From contig NZ_BNED01000001.1 of NCBI RefSeq assembly GCF_016755875.1, positions 1-43,829 of the forward strand: a stretch of 43,829 nt of DNA. The letters run 5' to 3'. The number at the start of each line of letters is the position of its first letter. Position 1 is the stretch's first letter. The position numbers were made by a program, and so were the translations under genes. The notes beneath the pieces are model-generated. The model was not told where the DNA came from, did not search any database, and saw nothing but the letters and a program-made list of their open reading frames with translations. The DNA is from Streptomyces spororaveus (GTDB lineage: Bacteria > Actinomycetota > Actinomycetes > Streptomycetales > Streptomycetaceae). This document shows, in pieces, positions 18,941 to 27,847 of the stretch.

Positions 18941-21900
18941 TCACTCCAGGTCATCCCATGTCCAGGGGACAGCGGCACTCCCATCGGGTTCCCGCCCGAA
19001 CCTGAATTGCTTCTCATGATTGCCCACCCCGATGAACACATCGAAGCACCCTGTGGCAGGAAGCCGTTCGGCGAAGGCCACCACCTGCTCCTGCGCCCCG
19101 GCCTTCCGCATCGCCTCCAGCAGCCGGGCTGCGGTGTACGGGTTGTCGAGGGAGACGTGCACGGTAGCCCGCTCCGCCAAGGCGACCGCCTGCTCCAGCA
19201 TCCAGGCCTCCCGCATTGCGTCCAGTAGCGCGGCGACGGCGATTGGGGTGTAGAGGGAGACGCGCGCGGTGGCCCGCTCCGCCAAGGCGACCGCCGACTT
19301 CCGCCCCCCAGCCGTCCGCATCGCCTCCAGCAGCTGAGCCACGGCGTACCATTCATCGAGGGAGACGTGCGCGGTGGCCCGCTCCGCCAGGGCAACCGCC
19401 GACTTCCACCCCCCAGCCGTCCACATTGTCTTCAGCAGCTGAGCCACGGCGCGCGGGTTGTCGAGGGAGACGTCCGTGGCGGCTCGCTCCGCGAGGGCGA
19501 CGGCCGGCTCCTGCGCCCCGGCCCTTCGCATCGCCTCCAGCAGCTCTGCGACGGCGCACGCGTTGTCGAGGGAGACGTCCGTGGCGGCCCGCTCCGCCAG
19601 GACGACCGCCTGCTCCAGCACCCCGGCCCTTCGCATCGCCTCCAGCAGCACTGCGACGGCGCACGCGTTGTCGAGGGAGACGTCCGTGGCGGCCCGCTCC
19701 GCCAGGACGACCGCCTGCTCCAGCACCCCGGCCTCCCGCGTCGCGTTCAGCAGCAGGGCGACAGCGTGTGGGTCACGGGGGAAGTCGTGCGCGGCGGCTC
19801 GCTCCGCGAGGGCGACGGCCGGCTCCTGCGCCCCGGCCCTTCGCATCGCCTCCAGCAGCTCTGCGACGGCGTGCGGGTAGTCGAGGGAGACGCACGCAGC
19901 GGCCCGCTCCGCCAGGACGACCGCCGACTCCTGGGCACCGGCCTCCCGCATCGCGTTCAACAGCAGGGCGACAGCGTGTGGGTCACGGGGGAAGTCGTGC
20001 GCGGCGGCTCGCTCCGCGAGGGCGACGGCCGGCTCCTGCGCCCCGGCCCTTCGCATCGCCTCCAGCAGCTCTGCGACGGCGTGCGGGTAGTCGAGGGAGA
20101 CGCACGCAGCGGCCCGCTCCGCCAGGGCGACCGCCTGCTTCTGGGCCCCGGCCTCCCGCATCGCGTTCAACAGCTGGGCCGCGGAGTCTGGGTAGTCGAG
20201 GGAGACGCGCGTGGCGGCTCGCTCTGCCAGAGCCAATGCCGGCTCCTGGGCCCCGGCCTCCCGCATCGCGTTCAACAGCTTAACCGCGGAGTCTGGGTAG
20301 TTGAGGGAGACACGCGCGGCAGCCCACTTCGCCAGGGCGACCGCCTGCTTCTGGGCCCCGGCCTCCCGCATCGCGTTCAACAGCTGGGCCGCGGAGTCTG
20401 GGTAGTCGAGGGAGACGCGCACGGCGGGGTTACGAACCAGCCAAGCTGCCGCCTGCTCCTGCGCCCCGGGATCACGCATGACGTCCAGCAGCCAGGCCAG
20501 GTACGGGTCGTCGGCAACGTATGCGGCGGCGTGGTGGGCGGGGCGATGGTCGGTGGGGTGCAGGGCGTGAAAGCGGATGACGAGCTCGGCCGCGGCGCGA
20601 GGGTTGCCGTGGGTGGTGGCGTGTTTGTGGAGTTGGGCGGCGTCGCGGTACAGGCCGCGTCGCCATGCTGCGTTGCCGAGCGCGGTCAGGTCAGCTGGGT
20701 GGGCGTGTTCTGCTGCTGCGGTCCAGAAGTCGATCGGGGGGATCGTCTCGGCGCGGTGGCGGCGGCCGTGCTGGTCAAGGTAGTCGGCCAGCCGGTACAG
20801 CGGTCCCTGCCCGGTAGTGGTGCGCTGGTTGCGCTGGTTGCGGGGGGTGCCGGTCTTGACGGGGCTGAGGATGCCGGGGATGCCGTTGCAGGGGGTGGTG
20901 ACGTAGTCGAGGGCGTGCTTGAGCCAGTCGTCGCCGGTGTGGTCCCACTCGGTGTCGGTGAGATAGCCGGGAGCGGCCTTCGCCAGCCAGGCCAGGGAGT
21001 TGCGGAGCCCGGCGCCGAGGCGACGGGCGTCCATCGCCGCGTGGATCAGCGCCCGGGTGGCGGGCGGGGCGTTGTGGTAGCGGTCCAGGAGGACCGGTAC
21101 CCCGGCCAGGTACTGAGTGATCTGGCCGTCCGTGGCGAGTTCGGCGGCCTCGCCGAGCCGGGGATCACTGCCTGCGGTTTCGGCAAGCGCGGCCAGGTCG
21201 CGGCCTGTGAAGGCATCCGGCACGGTGATCCTGTGCCCGTCGAGTAACTCCCGGGCCTGGGCGTGCACGTCGGGGTGGATGCGGGTGGTCAAGGTGTCCC
21301 AGTGATCCGGCCAGAGGGTGGCCAGCACCAGCGCCGGGCCCCGCCCCGGGTTGCGCAGCAAGGCCCGCAGGCCTGCAGCGACCTTCTCACCGTCTCCGTC
21401 CGGTTCCAGGTAGAGCTGGGCCTCGTTCAACCACACAACCGTGTACGGGGCAAGGTCGGCCAGTTCGGCCAAAGCAGCCCCGGAGCGGGTGGGATCGATG
21501 GGATGCCACAGCCGCCAGGGCTCATCCCTCTCACGCAGCAGATGAAGGGCTTCCCAGCAGGCTCGGGTCTTGCCTGTGGAGGATCCGCCCACCAACACCG
21601 CGATCCGGTTCTCCCCGGCGGCGGCCTGTGCCACCACCTCCGCCAGCGCTTGGTCGTGCTGGCGCGGCACATACGCCGGAAGCACCGGAAGTGGCATCCC
21701 GCCTGACCGGGGGCCGGTGTCGATGGCGCGATGCACTTCCAGGCCGAACGCGAAGGGGTCGGTCACCTCCGACAGCAGTCGGCCCGGCCGCATCCGCTCC
21801 AGCACCGCCCGGCTCTGCCCCGCCTCGACTGCGCCACGCGTTGCATCGGCGCGCCGGCGGGCCTCGTCTTGGTACGCGCGCCGCCACCGTTCCGCATCCA

Positions 21901-22165
21901 GTACAGCGGCAGCCGTCGAGTCCCCAGCCAGCCCGGCGCCTGCTGCCTCGGCCCGCACAGCCCGCACCAGCGCCAGCAGTGGATCGATCTCCTGGGGGAA
22001 CCGGTTACCGCGCAGCCAGTGCCCGATCGTGGTCGCGCTAACCCCGGCGGCCTCGGCCAACGCGCGGTCCGACGGCCGGCCCTGCAGACGGCCCGAACGG
22101 AACACGGCCAGCCCGGCGACTAACGCCGCGTACTCCGGGTCCAGCGACCCCAGCCCCGTCATCAC
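18941..22165 (-). CDS. HTH / STAND-type NTPase / 35-residue repeat protein
   Basis: I take the GTG at 22165 (AGGGGGAG ten bases upstream); an ATG follows at 22162. The product is about 1074 residues. An N-terminal HTH (residues ~25-75, ALAEAAGVSATTIGHWLRGN) is followed by a P-loop NTPase with Walker A VGGSSTGKTRA (~195) and Walker B VVWLNEAQ (~240), as in STAND signal NTPases. Residues ~560-1035 hold fourteen tandem 35-residue units (ALAERAAACVSLDYP, AELLEAMRRAGAQEPAV) forming an alpha solenoid. The C terminus ends with a distinct patch (VFIGVGNHEKQFRFG, PWTWDDLE). Such proteins act as nucleotide-driven switches, with repeats sensing the trigger. Here the HTH may recruit a partner or bind DNA. 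The long open frames on the opposite strand are shadows of the repeat. Confidence 0.85.
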   Translation of the reverse strand: MMTGLGSLDPEYAALVAGLAVFRSGRLQGRPSDRALAEAAGVSATTIGHWLRGNRFPQEIDPLLALVRAVRAEAAGAGLAGDSTAAAVLDAERWRRAYQDEARRRADATRGAVEAGQSRAVLERMRPGRLLSEVTDPFAFGLEVHRAIDTGPRSGGMPLPVLPAYVPRQHDQALAEVVAQAAAGENRIAVLVGGSSTGKTRACWEALHLLRERDEPWRLWHPIDPTRSGAALAELADLAPYTVVWLNEAQLYLEPDGDGEKVAAGLRALLRNPGRGPALVLATLWPDHWDTLTTRIHPDVHAQARELLDGHRITVPDAFTGRDLAALAETAGSDPRLGEAAELATDGQITQYLAGVPVLLDRYHNAPPATRALIHAAMDARRLGAGLRNSLAWLAKAAPGYLTDTEWDHTGDDWLKHALDYVTTPCNGIPGILSPVKTGTPRNQRNQRTTTGQGPLYRLADYLDQHGRRHRAETIPPIDFWTAAAEHAHPADLTALGNAAWRRGLYRDAAQLHKHATTHGNPRAAAELVIRFHALHPTDHRPAHHAAAYVADDPYLAWLLDVMRDPGAQEQAAAWLVRNPAVRVSLDYPDSAAQLLNAMREAGAQKQAVALAKWAAARVSLNYPDSAVKLLNAMREAGAQEPALALAERAATRVSLDYPDSAAQLLNAMREAGAQKQAVALAERAAACVSLDYPHAVAELLEAMRRAGAQEPAVALAERAAAHDFPRDPHAVALLLNAMREAGAQESAVVLAERAAACVSLDYPHAVAELLEAMRRAGAQEPAVALAERAAAHDFPRDPHAVALLLNATREAGVLEQAVVLAERAATDVSLDNACAVAVLLEAMRRAGVLEQAVVLAERAATDVSLDNACAVAELLEAMRRAGAQEPAVALAERAATDVSLDNPRAVAQLLKTMWTAGGWKSAVALAERATAHVSLDEWYAVAQLLEAMRTAGGRKSAVALAERATARVSLYTPIAVAALLDAMREAWMLEQAVALAERATVHVSLDNPYTAARLLEAMRKAGAQEQVVAFAERLPATGCFDVFIGVGNHEKQFRFGREPDGSAAVPWTWDDLE
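19065..20490. repeat. Coding array of fourteen 105-bp repeats with recent duplications
   Basis: The solenoid part of the STAND gene repeats every 105 bp. A two-unit, 210-bp block is nearly identical at about 19756-19945 and 19966-20155, and single 105-bp units at about 19516-19620 and 19621-19725 are also almost identical. This implies recent unequal exchange inside the gene. Confidence 0.8.
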
Positions 22166-22196
22166 GCGCTTCGCGCTCCCCCTGGCCTGTGCGCGG

Positions 22197-22290
22197 GTGT
22201 CCACCCCACCCCTGGACACCCCGGTGGACACACCCCGGCCGTGGCGTGAACCCTAGCGGCCCACCAGCCGCCTTCAGAGCGAAGTGTCCA
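22197..22290. promoter_or_regulatory. Cluster of GTGTCCA/TGGACAC motifs
   Basis: GTGTCCA occurs at 22197-22203 and 22284-22290, and its complement TGGACAC at 22213-22219 and 22225-22231; GTGTCCAC and GTGGACAC (22197, 22224) form an inverted repeat. The cluster lies upstream of the STAND gene, between it and the divergent 60-residue gene, where an operator is expected. All copies contain GACAC, the core reported for the sporulation regulator WhiA, but this link is speculative. Confidence 0.4.
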
Positions 22291-22383
22291 ATCCGCAGCC
22301 GGAATCCTGCGGGACGCCCCCCTTGGACAGCCAGCCTAAGACGCATCCCGCACGGCCCGCCACCACCACAGAAAGTTCCCACG

Positions 22384-22566
22384 ATGAGCCCGCTGCAGAT
22401 CCTGTCCCTGCTGCTCGCCCTGTCCACCGCCCTCAACATCGCCATCACTGCCAGCCTGCTCGCGCGCCGAACCGGTGCCAGCGTCCCCCAGGCCATGCTC
22501 ACCGGCGCGGGCGCCGCAGCCACCAGCCTGGGCATCTACTTCACGGCCGTCGCCGCCTACACATGA
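22384..22566 (+). CDS. Small two-helix membrane protein
   Basis: The 60-residue product has two hydrophobic helices (ILSLLLALSTALNIAITASL and AAATSLGIYFTAVAAY) joined by a short basic, polar loop (ARRTGAS). It starts at the ATG at 22384 and is divergent from the STAND NTPase gene. Small membrane proteins next to STAND or TIR genes can be membrane-acting partners, but no direct evidence links them here. Similar peptides are common in Streptomyces genomes. Confidence 0.6.
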   Translation: MSPLQILSLLLALSTALNIAITASLLARRTGASVPQAMLTGAGAAATSLGIYFTAVAAYT

Positions 22567-23272
22567 CCGCGCCGTACGATCTGAGGCCCCAGGCCGGCAC
22601 CACTACCCACTCTCCGCACGCCCTGCAGCAGCATGCTCAGACAGGTCCGGACAACCGCGGTCGCCTATGCCCTGGCGTTGCACCAGGACTCGCCTCCGGC
22701 CCGACGCCGAGTGAGCGCCTTGGTCACCCGGGCGCCCCCTCAGGCCTCACTAGCGAACCGTCTGGAGATCGCCTACGCGTCGAGCCTCGACAGCTCTCCG
22801 ACGGGAATAGCGCAGGTTCGGAATACTGCCTCTCCACCAGTGCTGATCGAAGAGGGGCCCGAGGGCGAGCACACCGTGCGTTCCTGGACGCGGGAGCGCG
22901 GCGAGGTGGAAGGGCCCTGATAGGGCCCTGGAGCGCTCTTCCTCATCACGCCGGGAGGCGCTCCGGGCCCGGTGTATGCGGGTCCGGGCTGGCGTTGCCC
23001 GTGGGGGTGATCAGGCGCAGGGTGGGAAGGCGCCGAGTGACACCGCGGTGAAGGGTGGTGCGGGCGATGGCCAGACCGGTGTGGACGGGGGTTCTGGGGT
23101 TCGGTCTCGTGAGTTCTCTGAACTAGCGAGCTTCGGCGCACGCCGCTCCAGCCGCCATCCCGGCTGGCGTGGCATCTCGACAGCCCCATTCCTGGCTGTG
23201 GAAGAGGGATGGAGCGTTAGGAACCAGGGCGCCCCAGACTGGGAGAATCTGGCCCAATGAGGACCGTGGGAC
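22567..23272. other. 700-bp stretch without an intact gene
   Basis: Only fragments are visible. One is the relic at 22843-22920; another is a possible coding tail on the minus strand (VHTGLAIARTTLHRGVTRR) around 22960-23095 without a start. A 22-base sequence at 22820-22841 is shared with 14378-14399 (20 of 22 identical). I see no RNA gene. Confidence 0.5.
22843..22920 (+). pseudogene. C-terminal relic of the 74-residue gene family
   Basis: The frame reads VLIEEGPEGEHTVRSWTRERG and stops at 22920. The tail resembles [10 protein letters not shown]...LRTWTKERG of the intact gene at 18527-18751. The upstream part of the frame does not resemble that gene, so this is a fragment. Confidence 0.4.
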
Positions 23273-23569
23273 GTGGCGCGCTGGTCGAGCGTGCGGCAGT
23301 GCTTACTGGAAGCGGGGGCGTTGTGTCTCCGGTGGGAGTTCGACGGCACCTACATCGCCGCCTCGGACAGCAAGACCGTGCCGTGGGAGCGGACCTACTG
23401 GACCGACGACAACGGCCGCCTGGTCGGCAAGGCCAAGGGCCACCCCGGCCAGAAGCGGACCGTCGCCCCCTGGGAGCCCAGGAAGCCGGCCCCGGCGGAG
23501 GCCGACATCGCCGACGTCTACCTCACCGGCTACTTCGGACCCCTCGCCAGCGTCCTGCGCCGCCTGTAG
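23273..23569 (+). CDS. Hypothetical protein
   Basis: This encodes 98 residues from a GTG. A compact, charged middle section (RTYWTDDNGRLVGKAKG) and the C-terminal YLTGYFGPLASVLRRL look genuinely coding. No domain is recognised and there is no strong ribosome binding site. The following bases to 23867 show no supported gene. Confidence 0.4.
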   Translation: MARWSSVRQCLLEAGALCLRWEFDGTYIAASDSKTVPWERTYWTDDNGRLVGKAKGHPGQKRTVAPWEPRKPAPAEADIADVYLTGYFGPLASVLRRL

Positions 23570-23867
23570 CCCCCGGCCCGGCCTGGCAACCAGGGAATAT
23601 CCGGGTTCGTGCGCGGCACAGGCCACGCACGAGCCCGGCCAGCACCCGGAGCCGCACCGATCGGGCGACGGATCAGCCTCTGCCTCACCTACCCCTCGAC
23701 ACCCGCATCGGGCCCGCCGCGTACGGAGAGATCCGGAACGAAGAGCACGAGCTTCGCGGATAGGGGCGGTGACCCATCGGCCGGATGTCCGTTCTGAAGA
23801 TCAATCCGCCGACTCCAGCTCAAGGCACCGCGACCTGGCTATGTGCGGGCGGGGATCTTGCCAAGCT

Positions 23868-24161
23868 CTACGGCCTGTACCGGCTGCTGCCGCTGTGAGT
23901 GAGGGCCTCGGCGAGCTGGTCGTGGGTCATAGTGGAGCGCCCTTCGATCCCTGCGGCTGTGGCCTTCTTGTACAGCTCGGCCTTGGTGAGCTCCATGAGC
24001 GGCCTGCCGGTGCTCGCCCGCTTCTTCGGGACCGCCTTGCGGGCGTCCTCCGCGGAGACGCCCTCGCACTTGGCGCGGACGGTGTCACGTGTGTAGTCGA
24101 GGAACGTGGTGAGCTGCGTGCGCTCGTCCCACGCGGGCGGCGTGTCGTCGATTCTGGTCAT
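23868..24161 (-). CDS. Chimeric protein: DinB/DUF664 start joined to a Ku-type C-terminal tail
   Basis: The first ~45 residues (RIDDTPPAWDERTQLTTFLD, VRAKCEGVSAEDARKAV) match the N terminus of DUF664/DinB-like mycothiol-transferase-superfamily proteins, which normally exceed 150 residues. At about residue 46 the sequence switches to KKRASTGRP and then LMELTKAELYKKATAAGIEG through MTHDQLAEALTHSG. This is a close copy of the SAP/Rho-N-like tail of the Ku protein at 28133-29104 (LTKAELYEKAAAAGIPG, MNHDQLADALSHTG). The frame is intact. Both parents are separately recognisable, so the gene looks like a recombination product. Whether it is expressed is unknown; only the small DNA-binding-like tail would be a complete domain. 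Confidence 0.6.
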   Translation of the reverse strand: MTRIDDTPPAWDERTQLTTFLDYTRDTVRAKCEGVSAEDARKAVPKKRASTGRPLMELTKAELYKKATAAGIEGRSTMTHDQLAEALTHSGSSRYRP

Positions 24162-24229
24162 CGCGCGAAGCCTCGCCGATCACCGCAACCGCTGTCGAAC
24201 GATTTCCCGACGGGCCGGCCGCCCCCGGC

Positions 24230-27103
24230 TCAGCCGCGGCAGGGGGCGCTGACGCCGATGTCCTTGAGGTAGCGGTCGTACTCCTTCGCCGGCAACGAGC
24301 CCGGAGTCAGGGCGCATAGGGCTTCACGCCAAGGGGCGCTCTCGATGACGCGGTGGAGGAGGGTGCCGTCGGGGGCGTAGACGAGGACACCGCCGCCGCT
24401 GCTCGAAACGATGTGCGGGGCGTCCTTGGTCGTGGGGTCGGTCGGCTCCGCCAGGTCGAGTGGCCAGAGGGCCAGCGGGTCACCCGTCGAGGCGTCCCAG
24501 ATCTGAAGGGCGCTCTGTGCGCCGTCACCGGAGACCTGGGCCACATGGAGGGAATCGGCACTGAAGACGACGTAGTTTGCCAGCGGCTGCTCCGCCCCCG
24601 CCGTGGTGACCGTCCGGCCCGTGGCCACGTCGATGATCGAGACGCGCCGGTCCTCGTCCACGAGGGCCACCTTTGACCCGTCGTTGCTGACCATGAGGCT
24701 GCCCTCGTTCTCGACCGTCGCTCCGTTCCCTACCTGCTCGACCCGTCCGTTTCCCGACCAGCGCCATACGGCGATCTTGTCGGGTTCGTCGTGCAGGCGG
24801 CCAAAGGTCAGCGTGACCAGCGATTTGCGGTCCACGCTGATCGCGATGCTGCTGCCGGTGAGGCGCTGCGTGATTTCCCCGGACCGGACGTCAATCACCA
24901 ACACGTCGTGCTCTGCCGCGAGTACGACGTGGAAGTCGTCGCCCAGGAAGGAGAGGGCGGACGGAACCACCCAGTTCTCGGTGCCGTACCGCGACGCCGA
25001 GATACGGCTCCCCGTGCGGGGGTCCCACACTGAGAGCTCGCCTCGGTATGTCAGTGCCACGCGGGTGCCGTCGCCGGTGGCGGCTAGGTCGTACCCGGTT
25101 TCCGTGAACTCCAGGGGTATCCGCCCGAGCTTCCGGGGGCCTTTCGTCGGATCGTCAACCGTCCAGATCTCGGTGCCGCCGTCCTTCATGCGCCGGGTGC
25201 CGAGCCGGCCGGCGGAGGTGATTTCAGCGGCTGTCAGTCCGTCTCCGTTGGGCACTGTGTGCCCGCTGCGGCTCGTCCGGCCGAAGAGGCTGATGGACCC
25301 GTCGATCGAAGCCGCCGCAACCCATGTGCCGTCGCCCGACGCGGCGACGCTGGTGACATCCCGGCTGAAGGAGCCCAGGGTGCGCTTCTTGCGCAGGCGG
25401 GAGTCGTAGAGCGACAGGGTCGGCCCGTCGGCGCCCACGATCAGCTCGGAGTTGTCAGGGAGGAGCAGGGAGGTCCAGGCGGTGCGAGGAGCACCGGTGG
25501 CGAGGCGCCGGCCCTGGGTCAGGTCCCACAGCTCCTCCTGGCCCGAGTCCGACCCGGTGGTCAGGGCACGGTCACCGGACGCCGAAACCACGGTGGTGTA
25601 GTCCTTGGCGCGGAAGCCGGGCAGGGTGCGCGTGCTCCAGGAACGGGACTGTGGGGTGAGGGTGCGGATCTGGCCGGTTGCCGGGGTCATGAGGGACAGT
25701 CGGCCCGAGCCGTCGAAGGAGATGGCGGCCCCGACGGTGGTGCCGAGGGATTCGCCGCTCACCACTGGCGTCCCGCTCGTCAGGTCCCAGACGTCGAGGA
25801 GTTCTCCTTCTCCCTCGCGGGAGGAGTGGTAGACGGCGGCCAGCCAGTGTCCGTCCCCGGACAGGGCTGTCGTGACGCCCTCGATGGCGCTGAACAGGTA
25901 TCCATTTTTCGCGACCAGCTGCCGGGTCAGGCGGGCTTGCCGTACGTCCCACACTTCGAGCTGGTTGTCGTAGTTCTCCACGACCAGCGTGCCGCCGTCC
26001 GAGCTGAGCCGGAGATCCGCAAGGCCGTGGTCCGGCCAGCCCTTGGTGGGGAGGGAGGGCAGTGGCTTGCCGACGCGGAGGTCGTAGAGGTGGATGTAGC
26101 GCTGCGAGGTCGGCGGGTAATCGAGCTTGTCTGCCTCAGCGTTGTAGTCCGAGTAGTAGGCCAGTACGCCCCCGTCCCGGCTCACCGCCACCCGTGTCAT
26201 GGGCCCGTGGTTGGGGCCGCGGTGAACGTTCACCCCCTCCGCCCCGCCCTGGACGTGCCGGGCCGTGTACTCGTTCGCCACGACCGCCTGGGCCAGGGCC
26301 CGGTCGGACTCGCCCGTGTGTCCGGCCTGGTCGGCGTACAGGGCGAACGAGGCGGCCTTGGCCGGGTTGACGGGTGCCTCCTCCAGGGCGCGGGCGGCGA
26401 GGGCCTGGGAGGCGGAGATGCGGGCGCGTGTGACGGCCTCGTTGCGCTGCTGCCAGGCCAGGCCCCCAGCGGCCAGGGAGGTGGCCAGCAGCAGGGACAG
26501 GGCGGCGACGGCCCCCCTGAGCATCCGGACCGCGGTGCGGCGCTGGCGGAGGTCCTCGCTCTCGACCGCGTCCTTGGTCAGGCCGCGCAGCGGGGCGAGG
26601 AGCGTGGCGACGGCGTCGCGGAAGGGTGCGTCGCGTAAGGAGTACCGGGCGGCGAGGCGGACCCCCGTGAGGTCCACCCAGAGCGGCTCCCGCGCGAACG
26701 CGCGCCGCATGGAGTCGGGGAGGCAGGTCGTCCGGCTCCAGTCGAAGTCGTTGGCGCGGCGGTCCCAGGCGATCGTGCCGTCGCTGACCGCGATGAGGAA
26801 GCGGTCCATCGGGCGGTTCCGGATCCAGAATGTGATCTCCTCGCCGACCCAGCGCGAGCGTGCGGCAGCCGGAGAGGCGACGTAGATGAAGTACTCGGAC
26901 CGGCCGAGTTCCTTGAGGATCGCGCCGCCGAGATCGCTGCTCGCCGCGAGGCTGGTCGTGTCGCGGAACACGCTCACCGTCGGGCGCCGGGTCCAGGGCC
27001 GGCCGAGCCTCTGCAGACCCCGCTGGAGGGCCTGGGCGAGCGGGACGTCCTGCTGGTGGCTGTACGAGATGAAGGCGTCGCGTCTGTACGTGCGTTCGGG
27101 CAT
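24230..27103 (-). CDS. TIR domain / transmembrane / WD40-like propeller protein
   Basis: I chose the ATG at 27103 (GGGGGG eight bases upstream), giving 957 residues; the frame extends to 27154. Residues ~7-165 form a TIR domain: RDAFISYSHQQD, then VSVFRDTTSL, YFIYVASPAAARSRWVGEEI with the conserved Glu, and FLIAVSDG. A membrane helix follows (~195-217, AVAALSLLLATSLAAGGLAW), then a helical linker (SQALAARALEEAPVNPAKA), then a long WD40-like array (~270-957; units such as GDGTWVAAASIDGSISLFG). This is the architecture of bacterial TIR-WD proteins. TIR domains can hydrolyse NAD+ or bind signalling partners, so the protein may be a membrane-anchored defence or stress effector sensed by the propeller; activity here is inferred. 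It is divergent from a 198-residue gene. Confidence 0.88.
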   Translation of the reverse strand: MPERTYRRDAFISYSHQQDVPLAQALQRGLQRLGRPWTRRPTVSVFRDTTSLAASSDLGGAILKELGRSEYFIYVASPAAARSRWVGEEITFWIRNRPMDRFLIAVSDGTIAWDRRANDFDWSRTTCLPDSMRRAFAREPLWVDLTGVRLAARYSLRDAPFRDAVATLLAPLRGLTKDAVESEDLRQRRTAVRMLRGAVAALSLLLATSLAAGGLAWQQRNEAVTRARISASQALAARALEEAPVNPAKAASFALYADQAGHTGESDRALAQAVVANEYTARHVQGGAEGVNVHRGPNHGPMTRVAVSRDGGVLAYYSDYNAEADKLDYPPTSQRYIHLYDLRVGKPLPSLPTKGWPDHGLADLRLSSDGGTLVVENYDNQLEVWDVRQARLTRQLVAKNGYLFSAIEGVTTALSGDGHWLAAVYHSSREGEGELLDVWDLTSGTPVVSGESLGTTVGAAISFDGSGRLSLMTPATGQIRTLTPQSRSWSTRTLPGFRAKDYTTVVSASGDRALTTGSDSGQEELWDLTQGRRLATGAPRTAWTSLLLPDNSELIVGADGPTLSLYDSRLRKKRTLGSFSRDVTSVAASGDGTWVAAASIDGSISLFGRTSRSGHTVPNGDGLTAAEITSAGRLGTRRMKDGGTEIWTVDDPTKGPRKLGRIPLEFTETGYDLAATGDGTRVALTYRGELSVWDPRTGSRISASRYGTENWVVPSALSFLGDDFHVVLAAEHDVLVIDVRSGEITQRLTGSSIAISVDRKSLVTLTFGRLHDEPDKIAVWRWSGNGRVEQVGNGATVENEGSLMVSNDGSKVALVDEDRRVSIIDVATGRTVTTAGAEQPLANYVVFSADSLHVAQVSGDGAQSALQIWDASTGDPLALWPLDLAEPTDPTTKDAPHIVSSSGGGVLVYAPDGTLLHRVIESAPWREALCALTPGSLPAKEYDRYLKDIGVSAPCRG

Positions 27104-27131
27104 GGCTGACCCCCCGTTTGCCTGGCTCCCC

Positions 27132-27159
27132 TTGTGCAATCTTGGGTAACTCATAGGGT
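27132..27159 (+). promoter_or_regulatory. Candidate -35/-10 promoter
   Basis: TTGTGC (27132-27137) and TAGGGT (27154-27159) are separated by 16 bases and lie about 37 bases ahead of the gene start at 27196. TAGGGT fits the usual Streptomyces -10 form; the -35 is weak. Confidence 0.35.
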
Positions 27160-27195
27160 GGCAGGCGTGGTTGACGACCGGGGGAGGTTCGCGGG

Positions 27196-27792
27196 ATGGG
27201 CTTGCGGCAGAGGTTAGGACGAAGGCGCGGCGGCGGCCGGTTCAAGGCGCAGGAGATCAACGTCAAGCTCGGGATCCCCTTCGTCGGGGAGATCAGCGGC
27301 ACGTGGGAGCCCTCCGACGCCGAGCGGCAGGCCGCCTGGGAGCTGTACGTCGAACTCGCCACCCGCATCTCGGTCGTCGAGCTCGGCGAGGACGAGGGGC
27401 TGCTCCGGGAGGCGCTGTCCTCGCTCTACACGGTGTTCGCGACCACGCGGGAGATCCTGCGGCGGTACGGGCCCGCGGTCGCGCCGCGCGTCGCACCGGG
27501 GAAGGTCACCTTCGGGGCGCTGGCGGTCAACGTCCTGAACCTCTCCATCCGCCCGCTGCTCAGCCGCTGGCATCCGCTGCTGACCGCGTACGAGGCGAAG
27601 CGCGGGGAGCAGGTCGACCCCGTCGCACACGAACGGCAGTGGGACCGGGCGGCGGAACTGCGGGCGGAGATCGAGTCGGTGCGGCAGGTGCTGCTGTCGC
27701 TCGCACAGGCGCTCAACGAGGTGGCCGGCGTCGGCGACCTGATCACCGTACGGGTTCCCCAGCAGGCGACGCCGGAGGAGGCGACCTCGTAG
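27196..27792 (+). CDS. Conserved hypothetical partner of the TIR gene
   Basis: This 198-residue soluble helical protein starts MGLRQRLGRRRGGGRF and continues GIPFVGEISGTWEPSD, LLREALSSLYTVFATTREIL and LLSRWHPLLTAYEAKRGEQV. No membrane helix or catalytic motif is visible. Related proteins seem common next to TIR or NTPase genes in Streptomyces, but I cannot name the family. It is divergent from the TIR/WD40 gene with 92 bases between the two starts, so joint control is likely. It is followed by a GC-rich inverted repeat. Confidence 0.7.
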   Translation: MGLRQRLGRRRGGGRFKAQEINVKLGIPFVGEISGTWEPSDAERQAAWELYVELATRISVVELGEDEGLLREALSSLYTVFATTREILRRYGPAVAPRVAPGKVTFGALAVNVLNLSIRPLLSRWHPLLTAYEAKRGEQVDPVAHERQWDRAAELRAEIESVRQVLLSLAQALNEVAGVGDLITVRVPQQATPEEATS

Positions 27793-27796
27793 CGCG

Positions 27797-27847
27797 CCCG
27801 CCCCCGCCCCGGCCCCGCCGGGCGGGAAACCCGTTCGCGGGGGCGGG
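27797..27847. terminator. GC-rich inverted repeat, probable terminator
   Basis: CCCGCCCCCGC (27797-27807) and GCGGGGGCGGG (27837-27847) pair perfectly over 11 bp across a 29-base GC-rich loop, starting five bases after the stop codon of the gene at 27196. Confidence 0.45.

Noticed and set aside
19065..20490. Regular ~105-bp periodic repeats that could suggest a CRISPR or satellite array
   Set aside because: They are in frame with, and explained by, the 35-residue solenoid repeats of the STAND protein; units are coding throughout with no spacers.
19216..21247. Long plus-strand open frames rich in RPAPPGRPP-type repeats
   Set aside because: They are antisense shadows of the repeat-containing STAND gene; composition is low-complexity and there are no domains.
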